A DNA stretch of 64,000 nucleotides. Origin: DAOSXA01 sp964526835. GTDB taxonomy: Bacteria > Zixibacteria > MSB-5A5 > GN15 > FEB-12. The translations under genes and the position numbers were made by a program. Under the pieces are notes generated by a model. The model was not told where the DNA came from, ran no database searches, and saw only the letters and a list, made by a program, of their open reading frames with translations. This document shows positions 40,267 to 49,133 of the stretch, in pieces (position 1 is the first letter of the stretch; each line of letters begins with the position of its first letter). Location of the stretch: the NCBI GenBank assembly GCA_964526835.1, contig CAZGMK010000005.1, forward strand, positions 106,270 through 170,269, read 5' to 3'.

Positions 40267-41558
40267 TGATCGAGCGCTACACGCTTCCGGAAATGGGGGC
40301 CTTGTGGACCGATGAGGCCAAGTACCGAACCTGGCTGGAGGTTGAAACAGCCGCCGCCGAGGCCATGGCGAAACACAAGATCATCCCGGCCAGGGCCGCC
40401 AGGGCGATCCGCGAAAAGGGCGACTTCGACATCAACAGGATCAATGCCATCGAGGCCGAGGTCAATCACGATGTCATTGCCTTCCTGACTTCTGTCTCCG
40501 AGTTTGTCGGCCCCCTGTCCAGTTACCTGCACTACGGTATGACCTCATCGGACATGCTCGATACGGCGCTGTCCGTGACTATTCAGCGGGCCGCCGCGAT
40601 CATCGACAAGAAGCTCACCGGCGCCCTGCGCAGGCTCCGGAAGCTCGCCCGCAAGTACAAGGCTGCTCCCTGCATGGGGCGGACCCACGGGGTCCTGGCC
40701 GAGCCGACCACGCTGGGCCTGAAGTTCGCCGTGTGGTACACTGAACTCGGCCGTCGGCAAGAGATGTTTCGGCGCGCCACACGGGTTATGGCGGTGGGGA
40801 AGATATCGGGAGCCGTTGGCAACTTTGCCAACCTCGACCCTGAGATCGAAGCCGATGTGTGTCGCCGACTCAAGCTGCGCCCCGCCGAGGTGTCGACCCA
40901 GGTGGTCCAGCGAGATCGGCATGCCGAGTTCGTGACCTCGCTAGCTCTGATCGCATCTTCGATCGAGAAGTTCGCCACCGAGATTCGGTCCATGCAGCGC
41001 ACCGAGATAGGGGAGATGGCCGAGGGCTTCGGCGAGAAACAAAAGGGCTCATCCGCCATGCCGCACAAGAAGAACCCCATAACCGCCGAACGGCTGTGTG
41101 GCATTGCCCGGCTGGTACGGGGGTATTCTGTCGCCGCCATGGAGAATATCCCATTGTGGGGTGAGCGCGACATCGCCCACTCCTCGGTAGAGAGAGTGAT
41201 TCTTCCCGACAGCACTATCATCGTCGACTATGGCCTGCAGAAGTTCAACGATGTCCTCGACGGTCTGGTGGTGGATCCGAGGCGAATGATGGAGATCATA
41301 TTCTGGCGCGGCGGCGTCGTTTTCTCGCAACGACTGCTGCTCAAACTGGCCGGGCCGGTCGGCGACCGCGACAAGGCCTATCGAATGGTTCAGCGTAATG
41401 CGATGGCGGCCGCGGAGGGCGAAGGTGATTTCCGGAGCCTGGTCAAGTCGGATAGCGATATACGCGCCCACCTCAGCGAGGATGAAATAGATAGTTGCTT
41501 CAACCTGGAGTATTACACGAAACACGTTGACAAGATATTCAAGCGAGTGTTCAAATGA
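40266..41558 (+). CDS. purB: Adenylosuccinate lyase
   Basis: Cleaves SAICAR and adenylosuccinate in purine biosynthesis. The fumarase/aspartase superfamily signature GSSAMPHKKNP (about residue 260) is present, with the N-terminal IERYTLPEMGALW and the YGMTSSDMLDT segment. It has 430 residues, typical of the bacterial short form. It overlaps fsa by one base, and its stop overlaps the psd start (ATGA). Confidence 0.96.
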   Translation: MIERYTLPEMGALWTDEAKYRTWLEVETAAAEAMAKHKIIPARAARAIREKGDFDINRINAIEAEVNHDVIAFLTSVSEFVGPLSSYLHYGMTSSDMLDTALSVTIQRAAAIIDKKLTGALRRLRKLARKYKAAPCMGRTHGVLAEPTTLGLKFAVWYTELGRRQEMFRRATRVMAVGKISGAVGNFANLDPEIEADVCRRLKLRPAEVSTQVVQRDRHAEFVTSLALIASSIEKFATEIRSMQRTEIGEMAEGFGEKQKGSSAMPHKKNPITAERLCGIARLVRGYSVAAMENIPLWGERDIAHSSVERVILPDSTIIVDYGLQKFNDVLDGLVVDPRRMMEIIFWRGGVVFSQRLLLKLAGPVGDRDKAYRMVQRNAMAAAEGEGDFRSLVKSDSDIRAHLSEDEIDSCFNLEYYTKHVDKIFKRVFK

Positions 41559-42259
41559 TTGCCCGCGAAGGCCTGGTCCTGATTCTGATTGGTGTGGCGC
41601 TGACTACCCTGCTCATTCTTCTTGCGGCCAGGTTCGACCAGATTTTGATCGCTGTCCTGGCCGCCGTCATGGCGGTGTTGACGGTCTTCACCGTCTTCTT
41701 CTTCCGTGATCCCCCCAGGTCGGCGGATGCGCCTGCGGGCGCCCTCGTGTCTCCGGCCGACGGTAAGATTCTGGCCGTCGAGCGCGTTGAGGAACCGGGT
41801 TTCATCAGGGGGCCGGCCGACAAGATTTCCATCTTTCTGTCCGTTTTCGATGTGCACATTAACCGCGTGCCCGTCAATGGACGGGTTGAATTCGTTGAGT
41901 TCCACCGCGGCCGTTTCTGGCCCGCCTTCAAGCCCCAGGCCTCCGAGGAAAACCAGCGCGCCGTTATAGGCATTCTCACTCCCGACGGTCAGCGGGTTAT
42001 CGTCAAGCAGATCACCGGCGCTATAGCACGCCGTATTGTCTGTCACCTGGAGGCCGGCGATGCGGCCGAGGCCGGCGATCGATTCGGGATGATCCGTTTC
42101 GGCTCCCGAACCGAGCTGTGGGTGCCGGCCGGAAGCCGAATCGACGTCGAACCAGGCGACAAGGTATACGGTGGACAGACCATTTTGGGCCGATTGCCGG
42201 TGAATGCCGCTGACTCGGCTGCTGTCGGCATAGAGGGTGATCGTGATGTCCAACTATAG
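41555..42259 (+). CDS. psd: Phosphatidylserine decarboxylase, short form
   Basis: Makes phosphatidylethanolamine from phosphatidylserine at the inner membrane. An N-terminal hydrophobic hairpin (residues about 5-52) is followed by the SPADGKI and SIFLSVFDVHINR motifs. The self-cleavage site that creates the pyruvoyl group is the Gly-Ser in IRFGSRTE. It has 234 residues, as expected for the short form common outside enterobacteria. Start overlaps purB (ATGA), and the end overlaps pssA by 14 bases. Confidence 0.94.
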   Translation: MIAREGLVLILIGVALTTLLILLAARFDQILIAVLAAVMAVLTVFTVFFFRDPPRSADAPAGALVSPADGKILAVERVEEPGFIRGPADKISIFLSVFDVHINRVPVNGRVEFVEFHRGRFWPAFKPQASEENQRAVIGILTPDGQRVIVKQITGAIARRIVCHLEAGDAAEAGDRFGMIRFGSRTELWVPAGSRIDVEPGDKVYGGQTILGRLPVNAADSAAVGIEGDRDVQL

Positions 42260-43004
42260 GGGTATCTTCCCGGGAACCTTCACCATGGGTAACGTGGTGT
42301 GTGGGTTTCTGGCCATCCTGTCAACCTTCGAAGGGCATGTCACAACCGCCTGCTGGCTGATTGTCCTGGCGGCCTTTCTGGACGCCCTTGACGGCAAGAT
42401 TGCCCGCCTGTCCGGCGGCGCCACACAATTCGGAGTGGAGCTGGATTCGCTGGCGGATATCCTGTCATTCGGTGTAGCGCCGGCTGTTCTGGTGTATACC
42501 GAGATACTCAGCTCCTTCGGTCGCTGGGGATGGCTGATCTCGGTCGTATACATCATGGCGGCCAGCTACCGTCTGGCCCGGTTCAACCTTCTGGCCGACA
42601 CCGCAGAGAAAAAGGACTTCGTCGGTCTTCCTGTGCCGGCCGGCGCAATTACCCTCGTCGCGTTCATCATTATGAGTTATCACCTCTGGGACGGCCTCCA
42701 GTACGGCCAGGTGCTCGTTTCGATGATCATCCTCTTCTCCTTCCTGATGGTTTCTCAGGTAAGCTATGATGCCCTGCCGGAGCGCTTCACCTCGCCCGAG
42801 AACCGCATCAAACTCGTGGCGCTGTCGGTGGCGGGCGTTGCGGTCGTCTTCTGGCCCAGACTCTTGTTGTTTCCCCTGGCGGCGACCTATATATTATTCG
42901 GCATGGTACGTGAACTATACAGGCTGCTCTCCAGTCGCGTCGGCAGAGCGGCACACCGAAACGGCGACTCATCACCAATCGACAGAAACGCTGACCATGA
43001 GTGA
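42246..43004 (+). CDS. pssA: CDP-diacylglycerol-serine O-phosphatidyltransferase
   Basis: Makes phosphatidylserine, the substrate of the Psd just upstream. The CDP-alcohol phosphotransferase motif D-G-x2-A-R-x8-G-x3-D-x3-D is met by DGKIARLSGGATQFGVELDSLAD. It has about eight hydrophobic helices and 252 residues. ATG 42246 follows GAGGG at useful spacing; GTG 42237 is also in frame. The end overlaps purS by eight bases. Confidence 0.93.
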   Translation: MSNYRGIFPGTFTMGNVVCGFLAILSTFEGHVTTACWLIVLAAFLDALDGKIARLSGGATQFGVELDSLADILSFGVAPAVLVYTEILSSFGRWGWLISVVYIMAASYRLARFNLLADTAEKKDFVGLPVPAGAITLVAFIIMSYHLWDGLQYGQVLVSMIILFSFLMVSQVSYDALPERFTSPENRIKLVALSVAGVAVVFWPRLLLFPLAATYILFGMVRELYRLLSSRVGRAAHRNGDSSPIDRNADHE

Positions 43005-43248
43005 CAAGCGAAAGGCAACTGTCTATGTACGGCTGAAAGAGGGCGTACTCGATCCTCAGGGCGTGACCATTCACAAGGCTCTGAAGCAGATGGGCTACGA
43101 TGACTTTCGTTCGGTTCGCTGCGGCCGCTTCTTCGAACTCGAGTTGGCGTCTGAGGATGGAGACATCGACAGGAAGATCGAAGAAGTCAGCACGAAATTG
43201 CTCAGCAACCCCGTGATTGAGACCTTCCGGGTGGAGAGAAAAGAGTGA
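42997..43248 (+). CDS. purS: Phosphoribosylformylglycinamidine synthase subunit PurS
   Basis: The small bridging subunit of the three-part FGAM synthase of purine synthesis. It has 83 residues, with the family pattern VYVRLKEGVLDPQGVTIHKAL and GRFFELEL, ending NPVIETFRVE. ATG 42997 lies inside the end of pssA. The frame is open upstream in the pssA region, but only this start gives the family length. The stop overlaps the purQ GTG start. Confidence 0.92.
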   Translation: MSDKRKATVYVRLKEGVLDPQGVTIHKALKQMGYDDFRSVRCGRFFELELASEDGDIDRKIEEVSTKLLSNPVIETFRVERKE

Positions 43249-43958
43249 AAGTCGGTGTTGTGACATTTCCCGGGTCAAACTGTGACTACGATGCCTACGC
43301 CGCATTTCGTCACGTACTCGGAGTGCCTGTCGAGTTCCTGTGGCATCAGTCAACCGATTTGTGCGGGTCCGACCTCGTTGTTCTGCCGGGCGGTTTCTCC
43401 TACGGTGACTACCTCAGGGCCGGAGCCATTGCTCGCTTCTCACCGATCATGGAGAAAGTCATATCCTTTGCTCACGGCGGCGGGCGGGTGATAGGTATAT
43501 GCAACGGGTTTCAGGTGCTGACCGAAGCCGGCCTGCTCCCCGGAGCCTTGCGCCGCAATGAACACCTGCGATTCAGTTGCAAGTATGTTTATATTCGGGT
43601 CGAGAACACCGATACCGTTTTCACCGGCCTCTGTCGTCCCGGGGAAGTCCTCAGAATACCGATTGCGCACGCCGAAGGGAACTACTATCATCACGATGAA
43701 TCTATTGACGCCCTGCGTACCACGGGAAGGATCGTGTTTCGATACTGCGAGCGCGACGGAACCGTAAGTGAGCAGTCGAACCCTAACGGATCGATCGACA
43801 ACATCGCCGGCATCATCAATGATGAGGGCAATGTTCTTGGCATGATGCCTCATCCGGAGCGGGCAGTGGAGTCTGTCCTCGGATCAACCGATGGCCTCCG
43901 CATATTCGAGTCGTTACGCAGCTCCAATCGAGTCGCGACAGGAGTGCCAGGACAATGA
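43245..43958 (+). CDS. purQ: Phosphoribosylformylglycinamidine synthase subunit PurQ
   Basis: The glutaminase subunit of FGAM synthase, delivering ammonia to PurL. It starts KVGVVTFPGSNCD, with the nucleophile Cys in GICNGFQ and the His/Glu pair in MPHPERA. It has 237 residues. The GTG start overlaps the purS stop (GTGA). purL is not in the window. Confidence 0.95.
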   Translation: MKVGVVTFPGSNCDYDAYAAFRHVLGVPVEFLWHQSTDLCGSDLVVLPGGFSYGDYLRAGAIARFSPIMEKVISFAHGGGRVIGICNGFQVLTEAGLLPGALRRNEHLRFSCKYVYIRVENTDTVFTGLCRPGEVLRIPIAHAEGNYYHHDESIDALRTTGRIVFRYCERDGTVSEQSNPNGSIDNIAGIINDEGNVLGMMPHPERAVESVLGSTDGLRIFESLRSSNRVATGVPGQ

Positions 43959-44221
43959 AAGCGCGCGAAGTCACCTTTATTGTCACTGCTTTGATTCTGG
44001 GCGCCGTGATCGGCGGACTGCTCGGGGAGATTGTGGCCGAATTTCTCCCCGAGGGAGTGGCCAGGGATGTACTCTCCCGCAATATCGAGATCGGATTCCC
44101 CGTAACTCAAGTCGATCTTTACGCCGTCTCGTTCGTGGTCGGCGTCAGCTTCAGAATCAACTTCATGTCGGTACTGGTGATTCTGTTGGTTATCATATAT
44201 TTCAGATGGTGGTACCTGTAA
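43955..44221 (+). CDS. DUF4321 small membrane protein
   Basis: An 88-residue protein with two hydrophobic segments: residues about 7-24 (TFIVTALILGAVIGGLLG) and a C-terminal helix (VLVILLVIIYFRWWYL). Between them is the IEIGFPVTQVDLYAVSFVVG stretch typical of DUF4321. Function unknown. It overlaps purQ by four bases. Confidence 0.75.
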   Translation: MKAREVTFIVTALILGAVIGGLLGEIVAEFLPEGVARDVLSRNIEIGFPVTQVDLYAVSFVVGVSFRINFMSVLVILLVIIYFRWWYL

Positions 44222-44246
44222 GCGGTCCGTTTGCGAAAGGCAATCT

Positions 44247-44456
44247 ATGTTTGGATTAGGACCATGGGAACTGCTTGTTATCTTTGCCGTTATCCTGCTG
44301 CTTTTCGGCGCCAAACGGCTGCCGGAAATCGCTCGAGGCCTGGGCAAGGGTATCAGCGAGTTCAAATCGGCGGTCAAGGACACTACCGATGAAATCAAGA
44401 GTGCGGCCGATACGAAGGACACGAAGGACGATGATCGCAAGGACAAAAAGAACTGA
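44247..44456 (+). CDS. tatA: Sec-independent protein translocase subunit TatA
   Basis: A 69-residue subunit that forms the translocation pore of the Tat system. It has the short N-terminal helix after GPWELL, the FG hinge (LLLFGAKRLPEIARGLGKG) and an amphipathic helix, then a charged tail rich in Asp and Lys. It is 25 bases after DUF4321, in the same transcript. TatC is not in the window; TatB-like function is possible. Confidence 0.93.
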   Translation: MFGLGPWELLVIFAVILLLFGAKRLPEIARGLGKGISEFKSAVKDTTDEIKSAADTKDTKDDDRKDKKN

Positions 44457-44476
44457 CCGCCGGTGGTGACCTGTCT

Positions 44477-44935
44477 ATGAAGTCTTCGTTCGACCAGGCT
44501 GCAATCGAGAAAATCGCCTCAGTGCTGGGCGCCGACAACAGCAGCCGCGAGGCCGACCACTGGCGTCTGGAAGTCGTGAATGAGTCCGAAGGCCGCCGCC
44601 TGCTTCTTCAGATATACCCGGAGATCGGACTCGGCAAGAAGGATACCGGGGTTCTGGCGGTCGTCTATACCGGCAACTCCCACCTGCAGCTGCACAACTG
44701 CACAGGATACGTCCTGTCCGAGGAATTGGGTGAAGTGACGATCGTGGCTGAAACAGCCGAGAGACTCTCCGGTCTCGTGGTCGAGAGCGGGGCCTCCTGC
44801 TCACTGTACGCCGCCCTGAACCGCGACCTGATAAGCTCCGACTTCACTCAGCTGGGCGTCGAAGTGATGTTGTCTGGGGTGGCGCTGTCGCTGGCCGAGG
44901 ATATTCTGTCCGATTCGGAAGACCAGCAGTCTTGA
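44477..44935 (+). CDS. Conserved-looking hypothetical protein
   Basis: A 152-residue soluble protein I do not recognise. There is no signal peptide or membrane helix. It has a mixed alpha/beta appearance with strands such as WRLEVVNESEGRRLLLQIYP and TGVLAVVYTGNSHLQL and an amphipathic C-terminal helix. Twenty bases after tatA, it ends the long operon. The frame is intact with codon use like its neighbours, so it is probably a real gene. Confidence 0.6.
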   Translation: MKSSFDQAAIEKIASVLGADNSSREADHWRLEVVNESEGRRLLLQIYPEIGLGKKDTGVLAVVYTGNSHLQLHNCTGYVLSEELGEVTIVAETAERLSGLVVESGASCSLYAALNRDLISSDFTQLGVEVMLSGVALSLAEDILSDSEDQQS

Positions 44936-45001
44936 TCCCTTCTTCCGTGAAGACCCCAAGCCGCCGCTGGAGTGCGACGGCCTTGTTTGCGGTGTCGCGC
45001 T

Positions 45002-47557
45002 TCAGTCGCGAACCGAGAATGCATCCACGAAGTCGGTAAGATCGGCAATCAGACCAGTCGCCTTCTGATACCGGTTCCCTGGATCTTTCTGCAGGGCCTT
45101 GGTCACGATTTGATCGAAAAGCAGCGGGATTTGGGGATTGACATCGGACGGTTTCTCCGGCTCGTGGTTGAGAACGGAATAAATCAGCGATGTGATATTC
45201 TCACCTCGGAACGGTCGCTTGCCCAACAGCAGTTCGTAGATCACTACGCCCAGCGAAAACAGATCGGCTCGCTTGTCGATCGACTGACCCCGAAGCTGCT
45301 CGGGCGATATGTAATTGGGAGTGCCCATCGCGATGCCTGTCTTGGTCATAGAATTGGACTCTACTCGCGCAATCCCGAAATCCATTACCTTGATCTGATA
45401 GTCTTTGAGAATCATGATGTTGGCCGGTTTGATGTCGCGATGGACTATGTCCCGTTCGTGGGCATACTGCAGGGCGGCGCAAATCTGCATGATGATCTGG
45501 GCCAGAATGCGATAGTTGAAGCGCACCTTCTTCTTGATCATCTCTTCGAGCGTCTGTCCCTCAAGGTACTCCATTGCAATATATTGGAGCTGGCCCTCCG
45601 AACCCACATCATAGATCGTCACAATATTTGGGTGCGACAATTTGCCGGCCGCCTGAGCTTCCCGATGAAGACGCTCCTTGAGTTCCGCCTCTTCTTCCGG
45701 ATCATCGACGAAGTCCAGGCGAATGGTCTTCAGGGCCACCGGCCGGTTAATTGCGGGATCCACACCCCTGTATACGTTCCCCATGGCTCCCTTGCCCAGC
45801 ATTCCGCTGACCTGATAGCGCCCGAGGGCCGCCGGCAGATTCTTCTTGGAGTCGGACAGGGAGGTAGAGGGAATGTCGCCACCTGCATCCAGGCCGATCC
45901 CGTCATCACCTCCGGCTCCATCGGAACTCATGCCGCCATCACCGCGGTCCGGCTCGAGGTCCTGGCCGCTCTGAGATATGATCAAGTCGGCGTCCTCTTC
46001 CTCCAGCACGAGTTCGCCGGGATCAGGGACGGCGTCGGTTTTCCCTTCTGTTGCCGAATCTGTCGGTTGCTCAGGTTCATCATCGAGGCTTATCGCCTGG
46101 GGGTCCTCGAACGGCGTCGGGTCGCCGCGGCCCGCAGCCGATGAACGTGTCGTCTCCCGATCGTCGACGTTCCCGGCTGTCAACATGGCTGTCTCTATCT
46201 CCCTGGAGTCAACAGGTGTCGAATCCTTCAATTCCCTTACCGGCGCCTGTTCGATCTCTTCACTTTTCACCCTGCGTGCGGCCGCAACCGGAAGTTCGCC
46301 GTCGTCGGACATCGGTGTGACCGCTTGTGCTTTGCGGGCGACCGTGTCTATGAAAGGCGCCGCGGCAGTGAACATTATCAGCTCGAGGAAGATATAGCTC
46401 GACTGGATGAGGTACGATGAATACGCAACCAGGTAGTACGTTACTCCGGCACTCACCGCCAGGGCACTGCCCAGGATGACCAGGCGAAGCTTCAGACTCA
46501 CCATCGGCAGGACGAAAGCGCAGACGGCTCCCCCCAGGAACATGGCGATCATCATCAGCACCGATACACCGTCGGCGACGGTAACCATCTGGTCATTGAT
46601 GATATTCTCGATTACACTGGCTTTGGCTGTCAGCGCGGGGGTTCCTTCGGCTGCGGGCGTGTTGAAGAGCTGACTGCGGCTGTCCCTCTCTGCCCCCACC
46701 AGGACGAGCTTGCCGTTGAGTTTGCTGAAATCGAATCCTTCGGCAAGGATGTCCGCGGCCGAATAGGTCACAAACCGGTCGGACGGATAGTGACGCGTAT
46801 AGTACAACGAACCTTCGCTGATGGGAACAGTTCGCTGGGTGCCGATGAGCACCATCTTCTTCTCTACGACTGTGACCTGGTCCAGGGGCAGCTTCAGGTA
46901 GGTGGCGGCCGCCGCCAGCTCCAGAGAGGGATAATAGTAGCCGTCATAGTACATCACGAGGGTCTGGTGTCGCAGCGTTCGGTCCGCATCAGGCATTGTG
47001 TATTCAAAGCCCAGCCTCGGCCTGGTGGCCAGTACCTTCTCCGCCGGCAGAAACACCTTTCGGACCAGCAGGCTCGCGCTCTCGTCCAGGATGCCAAGCG
47101 GGTTGTCAACAGCCAGAGAATTGTCGAACAGGTAATCGGGGTTATGTGTTCGTCCGCTGCGATAGGTGGACTGCGCTATGTCGTACGGCAATACGACATT
47201 CGGAATCCAGCTCAACTGCCCGGCGAGAATGCCTGTGTACCCAGCCGAGTCCTGGGCGGCATCCTCGGACAGATCAATGTCCGCCACCAGCGCCCGCGGT
47301 TGGGCGCCTCCGATCGCCGCCAACAGATCGGCTGTCAGATCATGATGCCACGGCCACCTGCCATAGATATCCTCAGCCTTCTGGTCGACCTCGACTATGA
47401 CGATGTTGGGACGCTCGCCGTCGGGCGCGGTCAGCCCTGTCAGCCAGTCGTTGATCGACTGCTGCAAGCCGTTCATCGGTCCGATGTCGTTCACATACAG
47501 GATGACTACCAGTACTGAGATCAGCAGATACAACACATAAGACGAGTACTTGCTCAT
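45002..47557 (-). CDS. CHASE2-domain membrane Ser/Thr protein kinase
   Basis: An 851-residue receptor-type Hanks kinase. The N-terminal helix (residues about 5-24) leads into an extracytoplasmic CHASE2 sensor domain (about 40-330, with NIVIVEVDQKAEDIYGRWPW). Three more helices follow (about 335-420), then an acidic low-complexity linker (about 430-570). The kinase domain covers about 575-840: G loop LGKGAMGNVYRG, VALKTI lysine, catalytic HRDIKPANIM and DFGIAR. It is the last gene of a minus-strand operon with an FHA protein and a metallophosphoesterase, so it likely phosphorylates Thr residues read by the FHA domains. The sensed signal is unknown. The start is ATG 47557, preceded by GAGAGGG. 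Confidence 0.92.
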   Translation of the reverse strand: MSKYSSYVLYLLISVLVVILYVNDIGPMNGLQQSINDWLTGLTAPDGERPNIVIVEVDQKAEDIYGRWPWHHDLTADLLAAIGGAQPRALVADIDLSEDAAQDSAGYTGILAGQLSWIPNVVLPYDIAQSTYRSGRTHNPDYLFDNSLAVDNPLGILDESASLLVRKVFLPAEKVLATRPRLGFEYTMPDADRTLRHQTLVMYYDGYYYPSLELAAAATYLKLPLDQVTVVEKKMVLIGTQRTVPISEGSLYYTRHYPSDRFVTYSAADILAEGFDFSKLNGKLVLVGAERDSRSQLFNTPAAEGTPALTAKASVIENIINDQMVTVADGVSVLMMIAMFLGGAVCAFVLPMVSLKLRLVILGSALAVSAGVTYYLVAYSSYLIQSSYIFLELIMFTAAAPFIDTVARKAQAVTPMSDDGELPVAAARRVKSEEIEQAPVRELKDSTPVDSREIETAMLTAGNVDDRETTRSSAAGRGDPTPFEDPQAISLDDEPEQPTDSATEGKTDAVPDPGELVLEEEDADLIISQSGQDLEPDRGDGGMSSDGAGGDDGIGLDAGGDIPSTSLSDSKKNLPAALGRYQVSGMLGKGAMGNVYRGVDPAINRPVALKTIRLDFVDDPEEEAELKERLHREAQAAGKLSHPNIVTIYDVGSEGQLQYIAMEYLEGQTLEEMIKKKVRFNYRILAQIIMQICAALQYAHERDIVHRDIKPANIMILKDYQIKVMDFGIARVESNSMTKTGIAMGTPNYISPEQLRGQSIDKRADLFSLGVVIYELLLGKRPFRGENITSLIYSVLNHEPEKPSDVNPQIPLLFDQIVTKALQKDPGNRYQKATGLIADLTDFVDAFSVRD

Positions 47558-47569
47558 TTTTCCCTCTCG

Positions 47570-48298
47570 CTATACCCCTGTGCTGAGTCGTTCACTGAGA
47601 ATCCGGGGCAAGCCGACCGACATCATTTTCTCTCGCGCGGCGGCAATGTCATACTCCACGCGATGGAACGATATGAATCCCTCTTCGTGATCATAGATTA
47701 CGTAACAGGCCCGCGGGTCGTTGTCGCGCGGTTGCCCAACCGAACCCACGTTGATCAGGTAGCGGCGTTCGCTGTCCGGCATGAAGTCATGGCCCACGCG
47801 GCTGCGAGGCGGCCCTGATGGATTGTCGGAGATCAGACCGGGTATATGAGTGTGCCCGCAGAATCCGAGCTTGTCCGGCATGGCTCCCAGCGCCGCCTGG
47901 GCGGATCGGCGGTCGGAGACATAGTGCCACTTATCCGGCTGGAAGGGTGAGGCATGAACCAGGTAGATATCGTCGAGGTTGGCGTCCATCGCGAAGTCGG
48001 CGATCCGGGATATGGCTCGATCATCCATCTGGGTGACCGTCCAGCCATTCGATTCCCTGGCTGCCTCGTTATAGTGATCGGTTGACTGCAGTCCCAGGAC
48101 GGCGTACTCATGGTTGCCCATCAGCTTCACGCGGCAGTGTCGGTAAACGAGATCAAGGCAAGCCAGCGGATCTGCGCCGTAGCCCACGACATCGCCGAGA
48201 CAATGGACCTCATCCACACTTTCCTTGTCGATATGGCTCAACACGGCCTCAAGCGCCTGCAGGTTCCCGTGTATATCCGATATCAGCGCAGTTCGCAT
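47570..48298 (-). CDS. Calcineurin-like metallophosphoesterase
   Basis: A 242-residue cytosolic phosphoesterase of the YfcE/MJ0936 type. The metal-binding motifs are D-x-H in ISDIHGN, GD in LGDVVGYGADP, GNHE in MGNHEYAVLG, and two later His (FCGHTHIPG). Substrates of this group are varied (phosphodiesters, protein phosphate). It lies between the FHA gene (gap six bases) and the CHASE2 kinase gene (gap twelve bases). A role in reversing the kinase's phosphorylation is an attractive inference, not shown. Confidence 0.88.
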   Translation of the reverse strand: MRTALISDIHGNLQALEAVLSHIDKESVDEVHCLGDVVGYGADPLACLDLVYRHCRVKLMGNHEYAVLGLQSTDHYNEAARESNGWTVTQMDDRAISRIADFAMDANLDDIYLVHASPFQPDKWHYVSDRRSAQAALGAMPDKLGFCGHTHIPGLISDNPSGPPRSRVGHDFMPDSERRYLINVGSVGQPRDNDPRACYVIYDHEEGFISFHRVEYDIAAAREKMMSVGLPRILSERLSTGV

Positions 48299-48304
48299 TG
48301 GCGA

Positions 48305-48997
48305 TCACTTGCCTTCGACGAATTTGAAGCTGCTCTTGCCGACGGAGATAATGTCACCATTGCGCAATTCGCGCTCACCGACAGGTTCTCCGTTCAGTCT
48401 CGTCTTGCCCTCTTTCCCGAGATTCACCAGCATGTACTTGTCTTTGTCTCGCACCAGCTTGGCCTGGATGGCCGAGAGCCAGAACCCCTTGGCCTGCACG
48501 TGAACGAACTTGGCCTTGCCGATGGTCGTGACGTCGCGGTCGAGTCGGTGCTCGGTGAAATCGACATTCTCCAGGCCAAGCAGGACCGAGCCACCGTACT
48601 TCTGCACCATTTCACGCTCCCGGCGGTCGTTGGCGATCATCTCGCGCTGTCTCTTGGTGTTCAGGATCATGGTCCCGTCGAACGAAGACTCATCCTCCTG
48701 CCGCGGCCTGGTATCGCACTGGTAGATCAGCGAGTACTTGCCAATCGTGATGACATCCGCATCGTGGAGCATCTCCTCGGTCACCTTGCGGTTGTTCACG
48801 AAAGTGCCGTTGAGCGATTCGTTGTCGATGACAATGGCTCCGCGGTCATTGAATTCGATCATCGCGTGCTTCCGCGATACCCCCCGGTTCTCGAGCATGA
48901 TGTCGTTGTCGTTGGTGCGGCCGATACTGATACGCTTCTTCTCGGTGACTATCCGCTCGATCACCTTGTCCTCGTATTTGACGATGATCTCTGGCAT
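48305..48997 (-). CDS. Tandem FHA-domain protein
   Basis: A 230-residue cytosolic protein with two forkhead-associated domains. The first lies at about residues 20-95: ISIGRTNDNDIMLENRGVSRK, then NESLNGTFVNN. The second is at about 135-225: TTIGKAKFVHV with LVNLGKEGKTRLNGEPV, a weaker match that lacks the canonical GR-x-SRxH. FHA domains bind phospho-threonine. The gene opens the operon with a metallophosphoesterase and the CHASE2 kinase, so it is a probable reader of that kinase. The start ATG has AAGGA six bases upstream. Confidence 0.9.
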   Translation of the reverse strand: MPEIIVKYEDKVIERIVTEKKRISIGRTNDNDIMLENRGVSRKHAMIEFNDRGAIVIDNESLNGTFVNNRKVTEEMLHDADVITIGKYSLIYQCDTRPRQEDESSFDGTMILNTKRQREMIANDRREREMVQKYGGSVLLGLENVDFTEHRLDRDVTTIGKAKFVHVQAKGFWLSAIQAKLVRDKDKYMLVNLGKEGKTRLNGEPVGERELRNGDIISVGKSSFKFVEGK

Positions 48998-49098
48998 GGA
49001 CTATCCTTATCCGTAAGGCGTTCTGCTTATTCAGCTGGTCCGTCAGGTGCTGTCGGCGAAGCCAACTTGTTGCTGGACAAACGACTGCCCGTTGACAC

Positions 49099-49127
49099 TT
49101 GGAGCCCGCTGGCAACACAGTTATATT
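49099..49127 (+). promoter_or_regulatory. Leaderless-type promoter of dus
   Basis: TTGGAG (49099-49104), a 17-bp spacer and TATATT (49122-49127), then six bases (GTCGGC) to ATG 49134. A TTGACA at 49092 is too far (24 bp) from this -10 box. Confidence 0.55.
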
Positions 49128-49133
49128 GTCGGC

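Noticed and set aside
44972..46144. A 390-codon plus-strand frame across the kinase gene
   Set aside because: It is antisense to an obvious kinase domain, and the peptide has no motif or ribosome site.
49092..49097. TTGACA as the -35 of dus
   Set aside because: It is 24 bp from the TATATT box; TTGGAG at 49099 gives the normal 17-bp spacing.
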